From Streptomyces sp. NBC_00775 (lineage in GTDB: Bacteria; Actinomycetota; Actinomycetes; Streptomycetales; Streptomycetaceae), in NCBI RefSeq assembly GCF_036347135.1, contig NZ_CP108938.1, positions 7,006,001 to 7,070,000 on the forward strand: a DNA stretch of 64,000 nt, written 5' to 3'. The notes under the pieces are model-generated. The model did not search any database and had not been told where the DNA came from. It saw only the letters and a list, made by a program, of their open reading frames with translations. The position numbers and the translations under genes were made by a program. Position 1 is the first letter of the stretch, and the number at the start of each line of letters is the position of its first letter. Of the stretch, positions 1 to 9,827 are shown piece by piece.

Positions 1-512
1 CGGCAGTCGGCGATGTCCAGCAACTCCAGGAGTTCCAGGGCGCGTTCGGCCTGAGCGCGGTGGGAACGGCGGCCCTTGCGGGCGGTGCCGGACAGCTGCA
101 TCGGGAGGGCCACGTTCTGGGCCGCTGTCAGGTAGGGCAGGAGGTTGCGGGACGTCTGCTGCCAGACGAAGCCGACGACCTCGCGGCGGTAGCTCAGCCG
201 GTCCTTCGCGCCCATCGTGAGCAGGTCGCGGCCGGCCACCTTGGCCGCGCCCGCGGTGGGGGTGTCCAGTCCGGCCAGGATGTTCATCAGCGTCGACTTA
301 CCGCTGCCCGACGCACCCACCAGCGCCATCAACTCGCCCTCGCGGACCAGCAGATCGAGGCCCTGGAGCGCCTGGACCTCCACACCGTCCGTGGAGAAGA
401 TCCGCACCAGACGGTCACAGGTGATCAGGGCGTCGTGGCCGTAGGCGGGGCGGTCCCGGCGGGCCGCGGCGCGGTGTGCGAGGTCGGCGAAGGTGGGGTC
501 GGTGGTGGTCAT
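1..512 (-). CDS. ABC transporter ATP-binding protein, truncated by window edge
   Basis: Translating the minus strand from the ATG at 512 gives about 170 residues. They include a Walker A motif GASGSGKST at about residues 66-74 and a Q-loop reading FVWQQT. The signature, Walker B and H-loop lie beyond base 1. The spacing is that of MacB/LolD-type ATPases, which energise FtsX-like permeases. AGGAG precedes the ATG at good distance. The gene lies 79 bp downstream of the permease ending at 592 and is transcribed with it, so I infer one exporter or envelope-remodelling complex with the two permeases. The substrate cannot be told. Confidence 0.9.
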   Translation of the reverse strand, partial: MTTTDPTFADLAHRAAARRDRPAYGHDALITCDRLVRIFSTDGVEVQALQGLDLLVREGELMALVGASGSGKSTLMNILAGLDTPTAGAAKVAGRDLLTMGAKDRLSYRREVVGFVWQQTSRNLLPYLTAAQNVALPMQLSGTARKGRRSHRAQAERALELLELLDIADC

Positions 513-591
513 GGGCGACTCCTGGTGGCGCTCGTAGCGCTCGTCGAAGGGGTGCGCGGTGTAGCACTTGGCTTGGCTGCGAGGGCGCCGC

Positions 592-3360
592 TCATCGTGC
601 GTCCCCCGCCCGCAGTTCCCGTACCGACCCCCTTCTCCCCGTCCACCACGCCTGTGCCGCCGCGATGCCCGTCGCGAGGGCGAGGACGGTCAGGGACGGG
701 AGGAGCAAGGAGAGGGTGTCCGTGCGGAGCCGGGCGCTTCCCGGCGTGGAGTCGTGGGTGGCGAGGGCGATGGCCGTCAGGTCGATGCCGGGGGAGAGCA
801 GACGGATGGCCGCCCAGCCCGTGAGCGCGCCGCCCGCCGCCGCGAGCAGGGCCTGGGGCAGGGCCTCCAGGACGAGGAGGCGGCGGCCCTGGGCGCGGGT
901 GAGACCCATGGTGCGGAGGCGGGCGAGGAGCGCGGCGCGCTCGGGGGCGGCGCGTATGAGGGAGAGCAGCAGGGCGAGTACGGCGTACCCGGCGCCCGCC
1001 GCGACCGCCGCCGTGTAGATCCGCTCGGCGCCGGACTGCAAGGGCGAGTCGACGTACCGCGCCCGCTCCTCCGCCCGCAGCCGTACGGTCACGCCCGCAC
1101 CGGACGCCTTGCGCAGGGCGGCCCCGTCGAGGTGGTCGCCGGTCACGAACAGCGCGGTCGGGCGCGCGGCGCGGGTCCCGAGTCCGGCCCGGTCCACGAC
1201 CAGGAAGTCCATGTCGGAGACGGCCGGGGTCAACTCCCGTACGAGAGCGATCCGCACGGTGACCCGGCTGCCGTCCTCCATCCGCACGGCGAACGGCCGC
1301 GTGCCGTAGCGGTCGGCGACGGCGGGAGAGGCGAGGGCGGGGAGGGGCGCGGCCCCGGAACCCTGCCCCGACCCCCGTGACCTCAGCTCCCCGGCCGGGA
1401 ATCCCCCGAGCCCCGCTCCCCGGGCCAGCCGCGCGTACGCGTCCGGATCCACGCCCGCCACCGGGACCGTCTCCTCCTCCGTGCCCGAGCCCTCGCCCAG
1501 CCGCGCCTGGTAGGCGATGCTCACCGGCGTGACCACGCGCGCGCCCGGAGTCCGGCGGAGCCGGTCGGCCAGGGTGGAGGGCAGGGCGTGGGTCGCCTCG
1601 ACGCGGGCGTCCGCGCCGGTGGTCAGGAGGGCCGCGCGGTCGCGGGCGTCGTGGACGCCCGCGAGGACCGAACCGCCGAAGGCGGCGGTGGTGAGGGCGG
1701 TGAGGAGGGCCAGGAGGGGCAGGACCGTGGAGGTGGAGGTACGGCCGGCGCGGGCCAGCGAGAGAGGGGCGACCGCGCCGCGCAGCCGCCCGGCGGTCCG
1801 GGACAGCCGGCGCAGCGGCAGCGGGTAGAGCCGGACCAGCACCAGGGCCGCGATGACACCCACCAACACCGGTGCCAGCGCGACCAGTTGGTCACCGGAG
1901 GCGGAGCCCGACGCATCGGACGCCCCCCGGCGCCGCAGCGCCACGACCGCCGCCGACGCCAGCACCAGCAGCGTGAGCTCCGCGACCGTACGGCGCCGTG
2001 ACGGGCGTACGGACGTCAGGTCCTCGCGGGCCCCGTGGACGCGTACGGCGCGGTGGGCGAGCACCGCGCGCACCGGCAGGGTGGTGCAGGCCAGGACCGT
2101 CACGGTGACGGCGGCCGCGACCGCGTACGAGCGGCGGCCCTCCGGGACCGCGAGCAGCGCGCCGCCTAGGCCCAGCGCACCCGCGGGCAGCGCGACCACC
2201 GCCGTCTCGGCGAGCAGGCGCCCCGAGACGCCCCGCAGGGAACCGCCGCGGGCGCGCAGCAGGGCCAGTTCGGCGCGGCGGCGGTCGACGGCGAGGCCGC
2301 CCGCCATCAGCAGGACGACGGCGGCGACCGTGCCGGTGCCGAAGGCGGCCACGGCCACCAACGGGCCGATGCCGGAACGCAGTTGGGTGAACGACTCCAG
2401 TACGTCGTCCAGGTCCGTGGTCGCGTCGGCCAGCGGGTCGACGCGCTCCCGTACCCGGCCGAGGCCGGGGCCCGACTCCAGTGCGGCGATCGCGGAGGCC
2501 AGACGGGACACGTCGTGCGCGGCCAGGGCGGCGGTGTCGGGCGCCAACTGCCAGTAGCGTTCCGGCTTTCCGGGCGTGCCGAGCATCGCGGGGGCCGCGT
2601 CCGGCGGCAGCAGCAGCGCGCCCAGCCAGTACTTTTCCGGCGGGCCGCCATTTGTGGGCAGCACCATCAGGGAGGGCTTGCGCAGCACGGGCATCGCCGT
2701 CCAGTACGCGCCCCCGGGTGTGCGCGGGGCGACGATGCCGGTGACCCGTACGGACAAGGGAGCGCGCTCGATGCCGGGCAGGTGGATCACCGAACCCACC
2801 TTGATCCGGAGGGTCTTGGCGGTCTCGGCGGTGACGGCGGCCTCCACCTCGGCCGTCGCCGCGGTCACCGGGCCCGTGACGCGCGGCAGGCGCCCCGAGG
2901 CGAGCCGGGCGTGGTCGGCGAGGCCGTTCTGCGCGATGAGCGACATACGGGCGGGCAGCCCGGTCGGCATGGGCAGCCAACGGTCCAGCGCGGCCGTGGG
3001 GTTGGCGGTGCGGACGCCGTACGAGGACTGCGTACGGTCGACGACCAGCGGCCGTTCGACTGCCGCCAGCACCTTCGCGTACGCCGTGCGCAGCGCGGCC
3101 TCGCGCAGGGCCTTCTCCCGCTGCTCCTGCGGGAGTTCGACGCCGGGCTGCGGGGCGTACACCTGCACGGTGGTCTTCTGGGCCGAGGCGTCGTCGAGGA
3201 GCCTGCGCAGCCCGGCGTCCTCGTACCGGTCGACGGCTCGCGGGAAGGCGGCGGCCAGCGCGGCGGTCAGCGCGACGAGCAGGGCCAGGGCGAGCGCCGC
3301 TCCGGGCGCGGCGCGCAGCCGCGTGCGGACCCATGGAGCCACCGGAGCCGTACCGGCCAT
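592..3360 (-). CDS. ABC transporter permease, FtsX-like
   Basis: About 922 residues. A membrane segment rich in Ala, Leu and Val sits near the N-terminus (about residues 15-35), followed by a long extracytoplasmic region. Two groups of membrane helices carry the FtsX-type pattern, one with LLMAGGLAVDRRRAELALLRARG and the other near the C-terminus with ERAALLARLRTMGLTR. ATG at 3360 is preferred to the in-frame GTG at 3369, because a G-rich Shine-Dalgarno sits 8 nt before the ATG. The stop of the upstream permease is 1 nt away, so the two are probably translationally coupled. The family moves lipids, lipoproteins or peptides, or acts mechanically; the substrate is unknown. Confidence 0.88.
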   Translation of the reverse strand: MAGTAPVAPWVRTRLRAAPGAALALALLVALTAALAAAFPRAVDRYEDAGLRRLLDDASAQKTTVQVYAPQPGVELPQEQREKALREAALRTAYAKVLAAVERPLVVDRTQSSYGVRTANPTAALDRWLPMPTGLPARMSLIAQNGLADHARLASGRLPRVTGPVTAATAEVEAAVTAETAKTLRIKVGSVIHLPGIERAPLSVRVTGIVAPRTPGGAYWTAMPVLRKPSLMVLPTNGGPPEKYWLGALLLPPDAAPAMLGTPGKPERYWQLAPDTAALAAHDVSRLASAIAALESGPGLGRVRERVDPLADATTDLDDVLESFTQLRSGIGPLVAVAAFGTGTVAAVVLLMAGGLAVDRRRAELALLRARGGSLRGVSGRLLAETAVVALPAGALGLGGALLAVPEGRRSYAVAAAVTVTVLACTTLPVRAVLAHRAVRVHGAREDLTSVRPSRRRTVAELTLLVLASAAVVALRRRGASDASGSASGDQLVALAPVLVGVIAALVLVRLYPLPLRRLSRTAGRLRGAVAPLSLARAGRTSTSTVLPLLALLTALTTAAFGGSVLAGVHDARDRAALLTTGADARVEATHALPSTLADRLRRTPGARVVTPVSIAYQARLGEGSGTEEETVPVAGVDPDAYARLARGAGLGGFPAGELRSRGSGQGSGAAPLPALASPAVADRYGTRPFAVRMEDGSRVTVRIALVRELTPAVSDMDFLVVDRAGLGTRAARPTALFVTGDHLDGAALRKASGAGVTVRLRAEERARYVDSPLQSGAERIYTAAVAAGAGYAVLALLLSLIRAAPERAALLARLRTMGLTRAQGRRLLVLEALPQALLAAAGGALTGWAAIRLLSPGIDLTAIALATHDSTPGSARLRTDTLSLLLPSLTVLALATGIAAAQAWWTGRRGSVRELRAGDAR

Positions 3361-3361
3361 G

Positions 3362-6300
3362 TCACTCACCCCCCTGTCGTCGCAGCGAACTCGCCGGGTC
3401 CGGGCGGTGCAGCGCCAGGAACGCCGTGATGGCCAGCGGGGTCACGGCCACGGCGGCCAGCAGCACCGCTACGTGCGGCAGCGGGAGCTGGACCAGGACC
3501 CGCGGGACGGGCCGGGTGGCGTCGGAGGTCAGGACGATCAGCGGGACGACCGCCCGGGTCAGCACCGCGCCCAGCGCGACGCCCACCACCAGCGCCAGGG
3601 CCACCAGGACACCCTGCTCGGCGGCGATCAGCCGGGCCAGCTGGCGGCGCGGCGCACCCAGCGCCCGCAGCACCGCGAACTCGGCGCCGCGCTCCCGCAG
3701 CGATCCGGCCGTGCTCACCGCGAAACCGACCGCCGCCAGCGCCGCCGCGACCACGGCCGCCGCGGCGAACGCGGCCTCGGGGCCCGCCCCGAACGGGTCG
3801 TCGCGCAGCCCGTCCGCGATCTCGTCGCGCACGACGACCTGCGACGGCTCGATGTCGGGCCGCTCCCGCACGGCCGCCGCGACCCGCGCCGCGTCGCCCG
3901 GCGCGGTCCGCAGCCACCACTCGGTGGGCGCGACGCTCTGCCCGTAGCGCGACTCCAGCACCCGGTTCACGGAGCGGAGATCGACCAGCAGCGCACCACC
4001 GTCGGCCGCCGCGCCGCCGGTCTTCGCCGACGCGCCACCCGTGCCCGGCCCGCTCCCGGTCGTGGGCAGCGCCCGTACGCTCGCGACGATCCGCACCGGC
4101 ACCGTCTCGCCCCCGAGCGGCACGTCCATCCGCTGCCCGATCCGGGCGCCCGCCGACGTCAGGAAGCGGTCGGTGGCGATCGCGGTGGCCTCCGTCACCG
4201 GCTGGACGACTTGCAGACGGACCGTCAGCGACGTGATCTGCCAGGCGAAATCGTGCGGGACGTAGCCGGTGCCGTAGCGGACGGCGAGGGTCTTGTCCGT
4301 GGCCTTCTCCACCTGTGGGGGTGTCGGCCGGGTGGAGGCGTCGGGCGACGCCGAGGTGCTGTTGGTCTGGGACGCCGCCTTCCAGGCGGTGGGCAGCGGC
4401 AGCCGCTGTTCCGTGCCGTCGGCGCCGGTCGCGGTCAACTCCTCGACGGAGAACAGGTGGTGCTGCGCCTGGTCGACGGGCTGGGTCATGTCCAGCTGGA
4501 GTCCGGTGAGGATCAGGGGGCCGGTGGGCGGCGCGAGGTCCAGCGCGAGCGGGTGCGCCCGTCCGTCGGCGGGGAGCTGGCCGAGCCGGATCGCGTACGG
4601 CGTCCCGTAGCGGTCCTCCAGCGTCACCGTCACGTCCGTGGTCGTGCCGTCCCCGCCGCCGTGGATCCGCGCCGTCATGCCGAGCCGCGTGGCGCCCTTC
4701 GGGAGCGCCGTGCCCGTGGTCGCCCCCTTCGGTCCGAGCCCGGCCAGCAGCGGCCGCACCGGCCGGCCCGCCAGGTCGTCGCGCAGCAGGACTCCGTCCG
4801 CCGCGTGTGCCGTGTCGAGCGCGAGCACCGTCGCCGTGCGGTTGCCGGACAGCGGCAGGGACGTACGGACGGCGGGTGCGGCCGCGCGGACGTGCGGGAG
4901 CGCCGCGTAGAACCCGGCTTGGCCCAACTCGCCGTCGTCGCCCCCGAGTACGCGTACGGACGCACCGGCCTGGAAGTCGGCCTGGTCGTCCTGCGAGCGG
5001 TCCCAGGAGGCGCCCTGGCCGATCGCGAGCATGCCCATCGCGACGGCGAGGACGAGGAGCAGGACCGGACCGGCGCCGCGCATCGGGCGGCGGCTGAGCT
5101 GCCAGCCCGCGAGGGCGGCGGGCAGCCCCCGGCCGCTCGCGGCACGGCGTTCGGCGAGCCGGGCCACCGGCGGCAGCAGCCGCAGGGTGAGCACGGTCCC
5201 GGCGAGCAGGGCCAGCGCGGGCGCCGACACCAGGAGCGGATCGATGCCGAGGGTGCCGGACCGGTCGCCGGTGACGGCGCCGGAGGTCTGCCGGTCCAGC
5301 TGCCAGTACGCGACGCCCGCGATCACCAGCAGGCCGACGTCCGCGCCCGCGCGCACCGGAGCGGGCAGTGAGCGCGCCCGGCCCTCCGCCGTGTCGCCGG
5401 ACGTGAGCGCCGGAACCGTCACCGCCAGCGCGCAGCCCAGCGCCACGGCGGCCGCGACCAGCCACACCCCGCTGCGCCCGCCCGAGGTGTCCAGGCGCAG
5501 CCCGATCCTCGCCAGCGCGCCCTGTCCGGCGAGCAGCCGCGTCAACGGCCCGGCGAGGAGCGGCGCGCAGAGGGCCGCGGGCAGGGCGAGCAGCAGCGCC
5601 TCCAGCGCGGCGAGCCCCGCGACCCGGCCGCGGGAGGCCCCGCGTGCCCTCAGCACCCTTGTCTCGCCCGTCCGTTCGGCACTCAGCAGCCGGGCGACGA
5701 GGAGCAGCGCGTACCCGGCGAGCAGCGCGAGCTGCAACGCGACGATCAGCAGCGTCGAACGCGACACGAGCAGCGAACGCTCGACACGGTCCAGCACGTC
5801 GGGCAGCGAGGTCGCCAAGCCCGTCGTCCCGCTCAGCGCGGCGGCCTTCCGCAGCGTCCGCGGCCCCGCGCGGGCCGCGTCCCGCAGGGCGCCGATCCGG
5901 CCGGGCGTCAGCGTCGAGAAGTCGGCGGACGCCAGCCACGCGGACTCCCCGGCGCTCACCCGGCCACCGGTCAGGACGGCGGGATCGGCGAGCAGCGGCC
6001 CGTACGTCGTGAAGTCGACCTTGTTGATCCCGCGGCCACCCAGCTCGTCCAACTGCCAGTAGGGCGCGGTGGGCCGGGCCGGCCGGTACAGACCGGTGAT
6101 CCGGACGCGCACCTTCGGGCCGCCGAGCCGGTCGACGAGGGTGAGTCGTGCGCCGGGTTTCAGACCGAGCCGGCCGGCGGCGTTCTCGGGCAGCGCGACC
6201 TCGATGACAGCGGCGCCGGATTTGTGCGGCAGCCGCCCGGCGGTGACCCGTACCTGCGTGTGGTCGAGGGCGGCGAAGTGGGTGAGGTCCGGGTCGCCGG

Positions 6301-6643
6301 CCCGGTCGGCGGGCGCCTGGAGGGTGCGGGGCAGCGCGTACGGGCCCGAGCGGACCAGGGTGCGCAGGGTGACCGGAAACCCGCCGAAGGTCTGCCGGGC
6401 TCCTTTGCGTACGGCGCTGTCGGCGGCCTCGCGCTGCTCCGCGGAGACGTCGGCCCGGACGATCAGCGCGGTGTCGACGGCGTTGCGGGGGTCCTGGAGC
6501 GCGTGCCGCAGGGAGGCGTCGCCGATCGCGCCGGAGTACGCCGTGAGGGTCGCGAGGACCGCCGTCGTCAGCAGGACGGTGAGCAGCGCGGCGGCCAGCA
6601 GCAGGCGGTGTGCCCGCGCACGCAGTAGAACGAACCCCGTCAC
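3362..6643 (-). CDS. large ABC transporter permease, two FtsX-like regions
   Basis: About 1093 residues if translation starts at the GTG at 6643 (VTGFVLLRARAHRLLL), which puts a membrane anchor at the very N-terminus. An in-frame GTG at 6736 would add 31 low-complexity residues with a poor ribosome site. Membrane helices cluster at about residues 10-35, 330-460, 530-590 and 960-1080, with large extracytoplasmic regions between. The cytoplasmic loops carry the FtsX pattern of Arg and Gly after leucine runs (FAVLRALGAPRRQLARLIA). It is the first gene of a three-gene unit with the downstream permease and ATPase. Actinomycete members of this size are usually of unknown substrate. Confidence 0.86.
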   Translation of the reverse strand: MTGFVLLRARAHRLLLAAALLTVLLTTAVLATLTAYSGAIGDASLRHALQDPRNAVDTALIVRADVSAEQREAADSAVRKGARQTFGGFPVTLRTLVRSGPYALPRTLQAPADRAGDPDLTHFAALDHTQVRVTAGRLPHKSGAAVIEVALPENAAGRLGLKPGARLTLVDRLGGPKVRVRITGLYRPARPTAPYWQLDELGGRGINKVDFTTYGPLLADPAVLTGGRVSAGESAWLASADFSTLTPGRIGALRDAARAGPRTLRKAAALSGTTGLATSLPDVLDRVERSLLVSRSTLLIVALQLALLAGYALLLVARLLSAERTGETRVLRARGASRGRVAGLAALEALLLALPAALCAPLLAGPLTRLLAGQGALARIGLRLDTSGGRSGVWLVAAAVALGCALAVTVPALTSGDTAEGRARSLPAPVRAGADVGLLVIAGVAYWQLDRQTSGAVTGDRSGTLGIDPLLVSAPALALLAGTVLTLRLLPPVARLAERRAASGRGLPAALAGWQLSRRPMRGAGPVLLLVLAVAMGMLAIGQGASWDRSQDDQADFQAGASVRVLGGDDGELGQAGFYAALPHVRAAAPAVRTSLPLSGNRTATVLALDTAHAADGVLLRDDLAGRPVRPLLAGLGPKGATTGTALPKGATRLGMTARIHGGGDGTTTDVTVTLEDRYGTPYAIRLGQLPADGRAHPLALDLAPPTGPLILTGLQLDMTQPVDQAQHHLFSVEELTATGADGTEQRLPLPTAWKAASQTNSTSASPDASTRPTPPQVEKATDKTLAVRYGTGYVPHDFAWQITSLTVRLQVVQPVTEATAIATDRFLTSAGARIGQRMDVPLGGETVPVRIVASVRALPTTGSGPGTGGASAKTGGAAADGGALLVDLRSVNRVLESRYGQSVAPTEWWLRTAPGDAARVAAAVRERPDIEPSQVVVRDEIADGLRDDPFGAGPEAAFAAAAVVAAALAAVGFAVSTAGSLRERGAEFAVLRALGAPRRQLARLIAAEQGVLVALALVVGVALGAVLTRAVVPLIVLTSDATRPVPRVLVQLPLPHVAVLLAAVAVTPLAITAFLALHRPDPASSLRRQGGE

Positions 6644-6819
6644 CCGGCCCCCCGCCGTCGTCCCGGGCCGACGCGCCGCGGGACCTTCGGGCGATGCTGG
6701 CAGAGGAGACGGGCCGCGGGTAAGCGCTTGAGGCACGGCCTTGACCGGATTGTGACCGGAATCCGGCGTCCCGCGACCGGAATGCGCGCCTCAGTGGCCC
6801 CGTCCGGCCACAGCGGTGC

Positions 6820-7224
6820 TCAGCCCTCCGTGTTCACCATCGAAGCCGCCGCGTACGTCAGGTAGTTCCACAGCGTGTGCTCGTGCTCCTCGGAGAGGCC
6901 GAGCTCCTCGACGGCGACGCGCATGTGCCGCAGCCAGGCGTCGTGCGCGGCCCGGTCGACGGCGAACGGGGCGTGGCGCATCCGCAGCCGGGGGTGGCCG
7001 CGGTTGTCGCTGTACGTCGTGGGGCCGCCCCAGTACTGGATCAGGAACAGCGTGAAGCGCTCCTCGGCCGGGCCCAGGTCCTCCTCGGGATACATGGCCC
7101 GCAGCTCCGGGTCCCCGGCCACACCCTCGTAGAAACGGTGCACCAGACGGCGGAAGGTCTCCTCGCCGCCGACCTGCTCATAGAAGGTCTTCTCCTGAAG
7201 CGTGCCGCGCCGGATCTCATTCAC
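6820..7224 (-). CDS. glbO: group II truncated haemoglobin (trHbO)
   Basis: 134 residues, the normal size for a 2-on-2 globin. Visible features are the early helix FYEQVGGEETFRRLVHRFYEG, the Tyr-containing CD region TTYSDNRGHPRLRMRH with the proximal His, and the group II tryptophan in HDAWLRHM. The protein should bind haem and O2 or NO in the cytoplasm; trHbO roles include oxygen or peroxide chemistry near the respiratory chain. The start is a GTG at 7224 with only a weak G-rich element upstream. It stands alone, divergent from the methyltransferase gene. Confidence 0.92.
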   Translation of the reverse strand: MNEIRRGTLQEKTFYEQVGGEETFRRLVHRFYEGVAGDPELRAMYPEEDLGPAEERFTLFLIQYWGGPTTYSDNRGHPRLRMRHAPFAVDRAAHDAWLRHMRVAVEELGLSEEHEHTLWNYLTYAAASMVNTEG

Positions 7225-7378
7225 CCGTCCATGGTCTCAGACGGGGTGACGGAGGACTCAAGGCTTAGGACCACTGACTTGGGGCCGCTCCGGCAGGCGC
7301 GGCGGCTAGGCCCTGTCGCGGCGGCGATCGGCCGAGTCGGCGCTCGCCTCGCGGCCCGTCGGGCAGCACAGTGGAGGT

Positions 7379-8362
7379 ATGAGCGCCCATGCTCTCGACC
7401 CCGGCCTCGACGACCTCGCCACCCTGGCGCGGGCGGCCCTCGTGCGCGAGATCGACAGAAGCGGCGCCTGGGCCGCCGACCCCGTCTGGCGGGAGGCGTT
7501 CGAGGCGGTCCCGCGCCACCTCTTCGTGCCGTACTACTACGTCGGCGTCCTGGGCGGCTTCGAGCGTGTGTGGTGCGAGGACCCCGACCCGGGCAGCCGG
7601 GAGCGCTGGGTGCGCGGCGCGTACGCGGACGCCCCGCTGGCCACCCGGGTGCGGGACGCGGAGCTGGTGTCCTCCAGCAGCCAGCCGTCACTGATGGCGA
7701 AGATGCTCACCGAACTGGAGATACGGGACGGGGACGCCGTTCTGGAGATCGGCGCCGGCACCGGCTTCAACGCGGCGCTGCTCGCCCACCGCCTCGGCGA
7801 CGACCTGGTCACCACCATCGACCTGGACCCGGAGATCACCGAATCCGCGCGGCGGCATCTGGCCACCGCCGGGTACCACCCGACCGTCGTCACGGGTGAC
7901 GGCGCCCGCGGAGTCCCCGAGCGCGCCCCCTTCGACCGGATCATCGCCACCTGCACCCTGACCTCGATCCCGACCCCCTGGCTGCCCCAGTGCACCCCGG
8001 GCGCCCGCATCCTCGCGCCGATGGCCACCGGCCTGATCGCGCTGCACGTCCGGGACGCCGGGCACGCGGAGGGGCGCTTCCTGCACACGCCCGCCTATTT
8101 CGTGCCCCTGCGCGGCGAGACCCGGCACCAGGAGCCGGAGCCGCAGCACCTGGGCGGACTGCCGCGCTGGGCCAGGAGTCACGAGCTGTTCAGGTTCCTG
8201 CTGAACCTGACGGCGGGCAGCCTCGATCCGTACGAGGCGTACACGCTGTGGGAGCGCGAGAACAAGCCGGTGCGCGAGCGGTACGGGATCACGGTCAGCG
8301 GCGAGGGCGCCTGGGCGTGGCTGGACGACCCCGAGGGGCCGTACACCTGGCCGCTGCCGTGA
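7379..8362 (+). CDS. PCMT-like SAM-dependent methyltransferase
   Basis: 327 residues. The AdoMet-binding motif VLEIGAGTGFNAALLA starts near residue 120, and an acidic motif TIDLDPEITESA follows. The upstream block ending SSSSQPSLMAKML resembles the substrate loop of protein-L-isoaspartate methyltransferases. Several actinomycete relatives of this extended form act on peptides or are uncharacterised, so repair of isoaspartate is only one option. The ATG at 7379 has GGAGG only 1-2 nt upstream, unusually close, so the start is uncertain. It is monocistronic, between the divergent globin gene and the convergent FHA gene. Confidence 0.85.
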   Translation: MSAHALDPGLDDLATLARAALVREIDRSGAWAADPVWREAFEAVPRHLFVPYYYVGVLGGFERVWCEDPDPGSRERWVRGAYADAPLATRVRDAELVSSSSQPSLMAKMLTELEIRDGDAVLEIGAGTGFNAALLAHRLGDDLVTTIDLDPEITESARRHLATAGYHPTVVTGDGARGVPERAPFDRIIATCTLTSIPTPWLPQCTPGARILAPMATGLIALHVRDAGHAEGRFLHTPAYFVPLRGETRHQEPEPQHLGGLPRWARSHELFRFLLNLTAGSLDPYEAYTLWERENKPVRERYGITVSGEGAWAWLDDPEGPYTWPLP

Positions 8363-8404
8363 ACTCCGTACGGCTGTCTTCCGGCTGTCTTCGAAGGCCG
8401 CCGC

Positions 8405-9754
8405 TCAGCCGCGCCGGATGGTGATCGTCGTCCAGGCGCCCACGTGCACCCGGTCGCCGTCCTGGAGCGGGATCGGTACGAAGGGCTGGATGGGCTCCTC
8501 GCCGCCGTTGACCGTGGTTCCGTTCGTGGAGTTCTGGTCGACGACCGCCCAGCTGCCGTCCGGCTGCTGGACCAGGACCGCGTGCTGGTGCGAGACGCCC
8601 GGGTCCTCCGGGGGCACCGCCAGATCGATGTCCGGGGACTCGCCGGTGGAGTGCCGGCGGCGGCCGATCGTGATCTGGTTGCCGGTGAGCTGGCGCTGCT
8701 GCTCCGGCGAGTACGCGGGCAGGTTCAGGCCCGCGGCCTCGGGGCCCGAGCGCTGCATCATCGCCATGAAGTACTCACGGTCGGGACCGATCGTCGCGGA
8801 CCAGGCCAGCGGCCGCTGCTGTTGCTGGTAGGCGGGACCGGGGCCGGGCGGGGCCTGGGTCGGGCCGGGCTGCGGGTAGCCGTAGCCACCGCCCTGGGCC
8901 GCGCCGGGGCCGTTCGGGCCGCCGGGGCCGCCCGGACCGCCGGGCTGACCGGCCGACGGCGGGGAGATCACCCAGTCGTCGTCACCGCCGCCGAAGGCCG
9001 GGCCGCCGGGCGCGGGGGCCTGCGGCGGGAACGCCGGCGAGGCCGGCTGCTGCGTGAAGGCCTGCGGGGCGCCGGGGGCACCGGGCGTCGGCCCGGGCGG
9101 CGGCGGAACCGGACGCGACGGATCGCCGCCGAAGCCGGAGGGGTCACCGCCGTAGCCCGACGGATCGCCGCCGTAGCCCGAGGGATCGCCGCCGTAGCCC
9201 GAGGGGCCGCCGGCGCCGAACGGCGGGGCGGGCGGACCCTGCGGGATCGGTTCGGCGGGCCGGTTCATCTGCGAGGGCCGTGAGCTCTGGTACTCGAACG
9301 GGTCATGACCGGGACCCGCTCCGGGACCGGTGGGCTGCCCCGGCCCCTGCTGCTGGAACCGCAGCGCCGGATTCGGGCCACCGGGGCCACCGCCGGGACC
9401 GCCAGGGCCGCCGGGAGCCCCGGGTGCGGGCCCCTGCGGTCGCGGCGCGGCCGGGGTGTACGAGGTCGCCGTGTTGGTCAGGAAGTTCCACCGGCACTCC
9501 TCGCAGAACGGCGCGGCGCCCTCACGGGGCGTACGGCACTGCGGGCAGAGCTCCGGATCGAAGTCCGGCACGGCGGACAGGTGCGGGCGCCCACCGGGGC
9601 CGGGCGGCGGCGGGGGCGAGCCGGGCGCCGGATAGCCGTAACCGGCGGGCGGCGGCGGGGGAGGTGGCGGGGGCACGGCACCGGCCATGCGGTGACCGCA
9701 GACCTCGCACCAGTCGTCGGAACCCGACTGGTGTCCGTTCGGGCAGGTCGGCAT
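8405..9754 (-). CDS. zinc-ribbon / FHA-domain protein, last gene of the pknG operon
   Basis: 449 residues. The N-terminus has two Cys4 zinc ribbons (CPNGH...CEVCG and CPQCRTP...CEECRW). They are followed by about 230 residues of Pro/Gly-rich linker that includes tandem DPSGYGG heptads. A C-terminal FHA domain starts near residue 350: ITIGRRRHSTGE, then SHQHAVLV and NSTNGTTVNG. FHA domains bind phosphothreonine, so this is a likely reader or substrate of the kinase encoded upstream. I do not see a GarA-like N-terminal ETTS phosphosite. It is the promoter-distal gene of the minus-strand operon beginning at 19229, and 73 bp separate it from the vWA gene. Confidence 0.9.
   Translation of the reverse strand: MPTCPNGHQSGSDDWCEVCGHRMAGAVPPPPPPPPPAGYGYPAPGSPPPPPGPGGRPHLSAVPDFDPELCPQCRTPREGAAPFCEECRWNFLTNTATSYTPAAPRPQGPAPGAPGGPGGPGGGPGGPNPALRFQQQGPGQPTGPGAGPGHDPFEYQSSRPSQMNRPAEPIPQGPPAPPFGAGGPSGYGGDPSGYGGDPSGYGGDPSGFGGDPSRPVPPPPGPTPGAPGAPQAFTQQPASPAFPPQAPAPGGPAFGGGDDDWVISPPSAGQPGGPGGPGGPNGPGAAQGGGYGYPQPGPTQAPPGPGPAYQQQQRPLAWSATIGPDREYFMAMMQRSGPEAAGLNLPAYSPEQQRQLTGNQITIGRRRHSTGESPDIDLAVPPEDPGVSHQHAVLVQQPDGSWAVVDQNSTNGTTVNGGEEPIQPFVPIPLQDGDRVHVGAWTTITIRRG
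9117..9200 (-). repeat. four 21-bp tandem units coding DPSGYGG heptads
   Basis: Four consecutive 21-bp units at 9117, 9138, 9159 and 9180 differ at a few positions each and encode Asp-Pro-Ser-Gly-Tyr/Phe-Gly-Gly in the FHA protein linker. A degenerate unit follows. The copy number probably varies between strains. Confidence 0.9.
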
Positions 9755-9827
9755 GTCGGCGCTTCCCCCTCTCCTTTTCCGGCCGTTATGACCGGGTTTC
9801 TCCGACTCCCCACGGGAACCGGGCTCG

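Noticed and set aside
2576..5371. 931-codon plus-strand frame across the two FtsX permeases
   Set aside because: Runs across two real genes with no start signal and no recognisable protein sequence.
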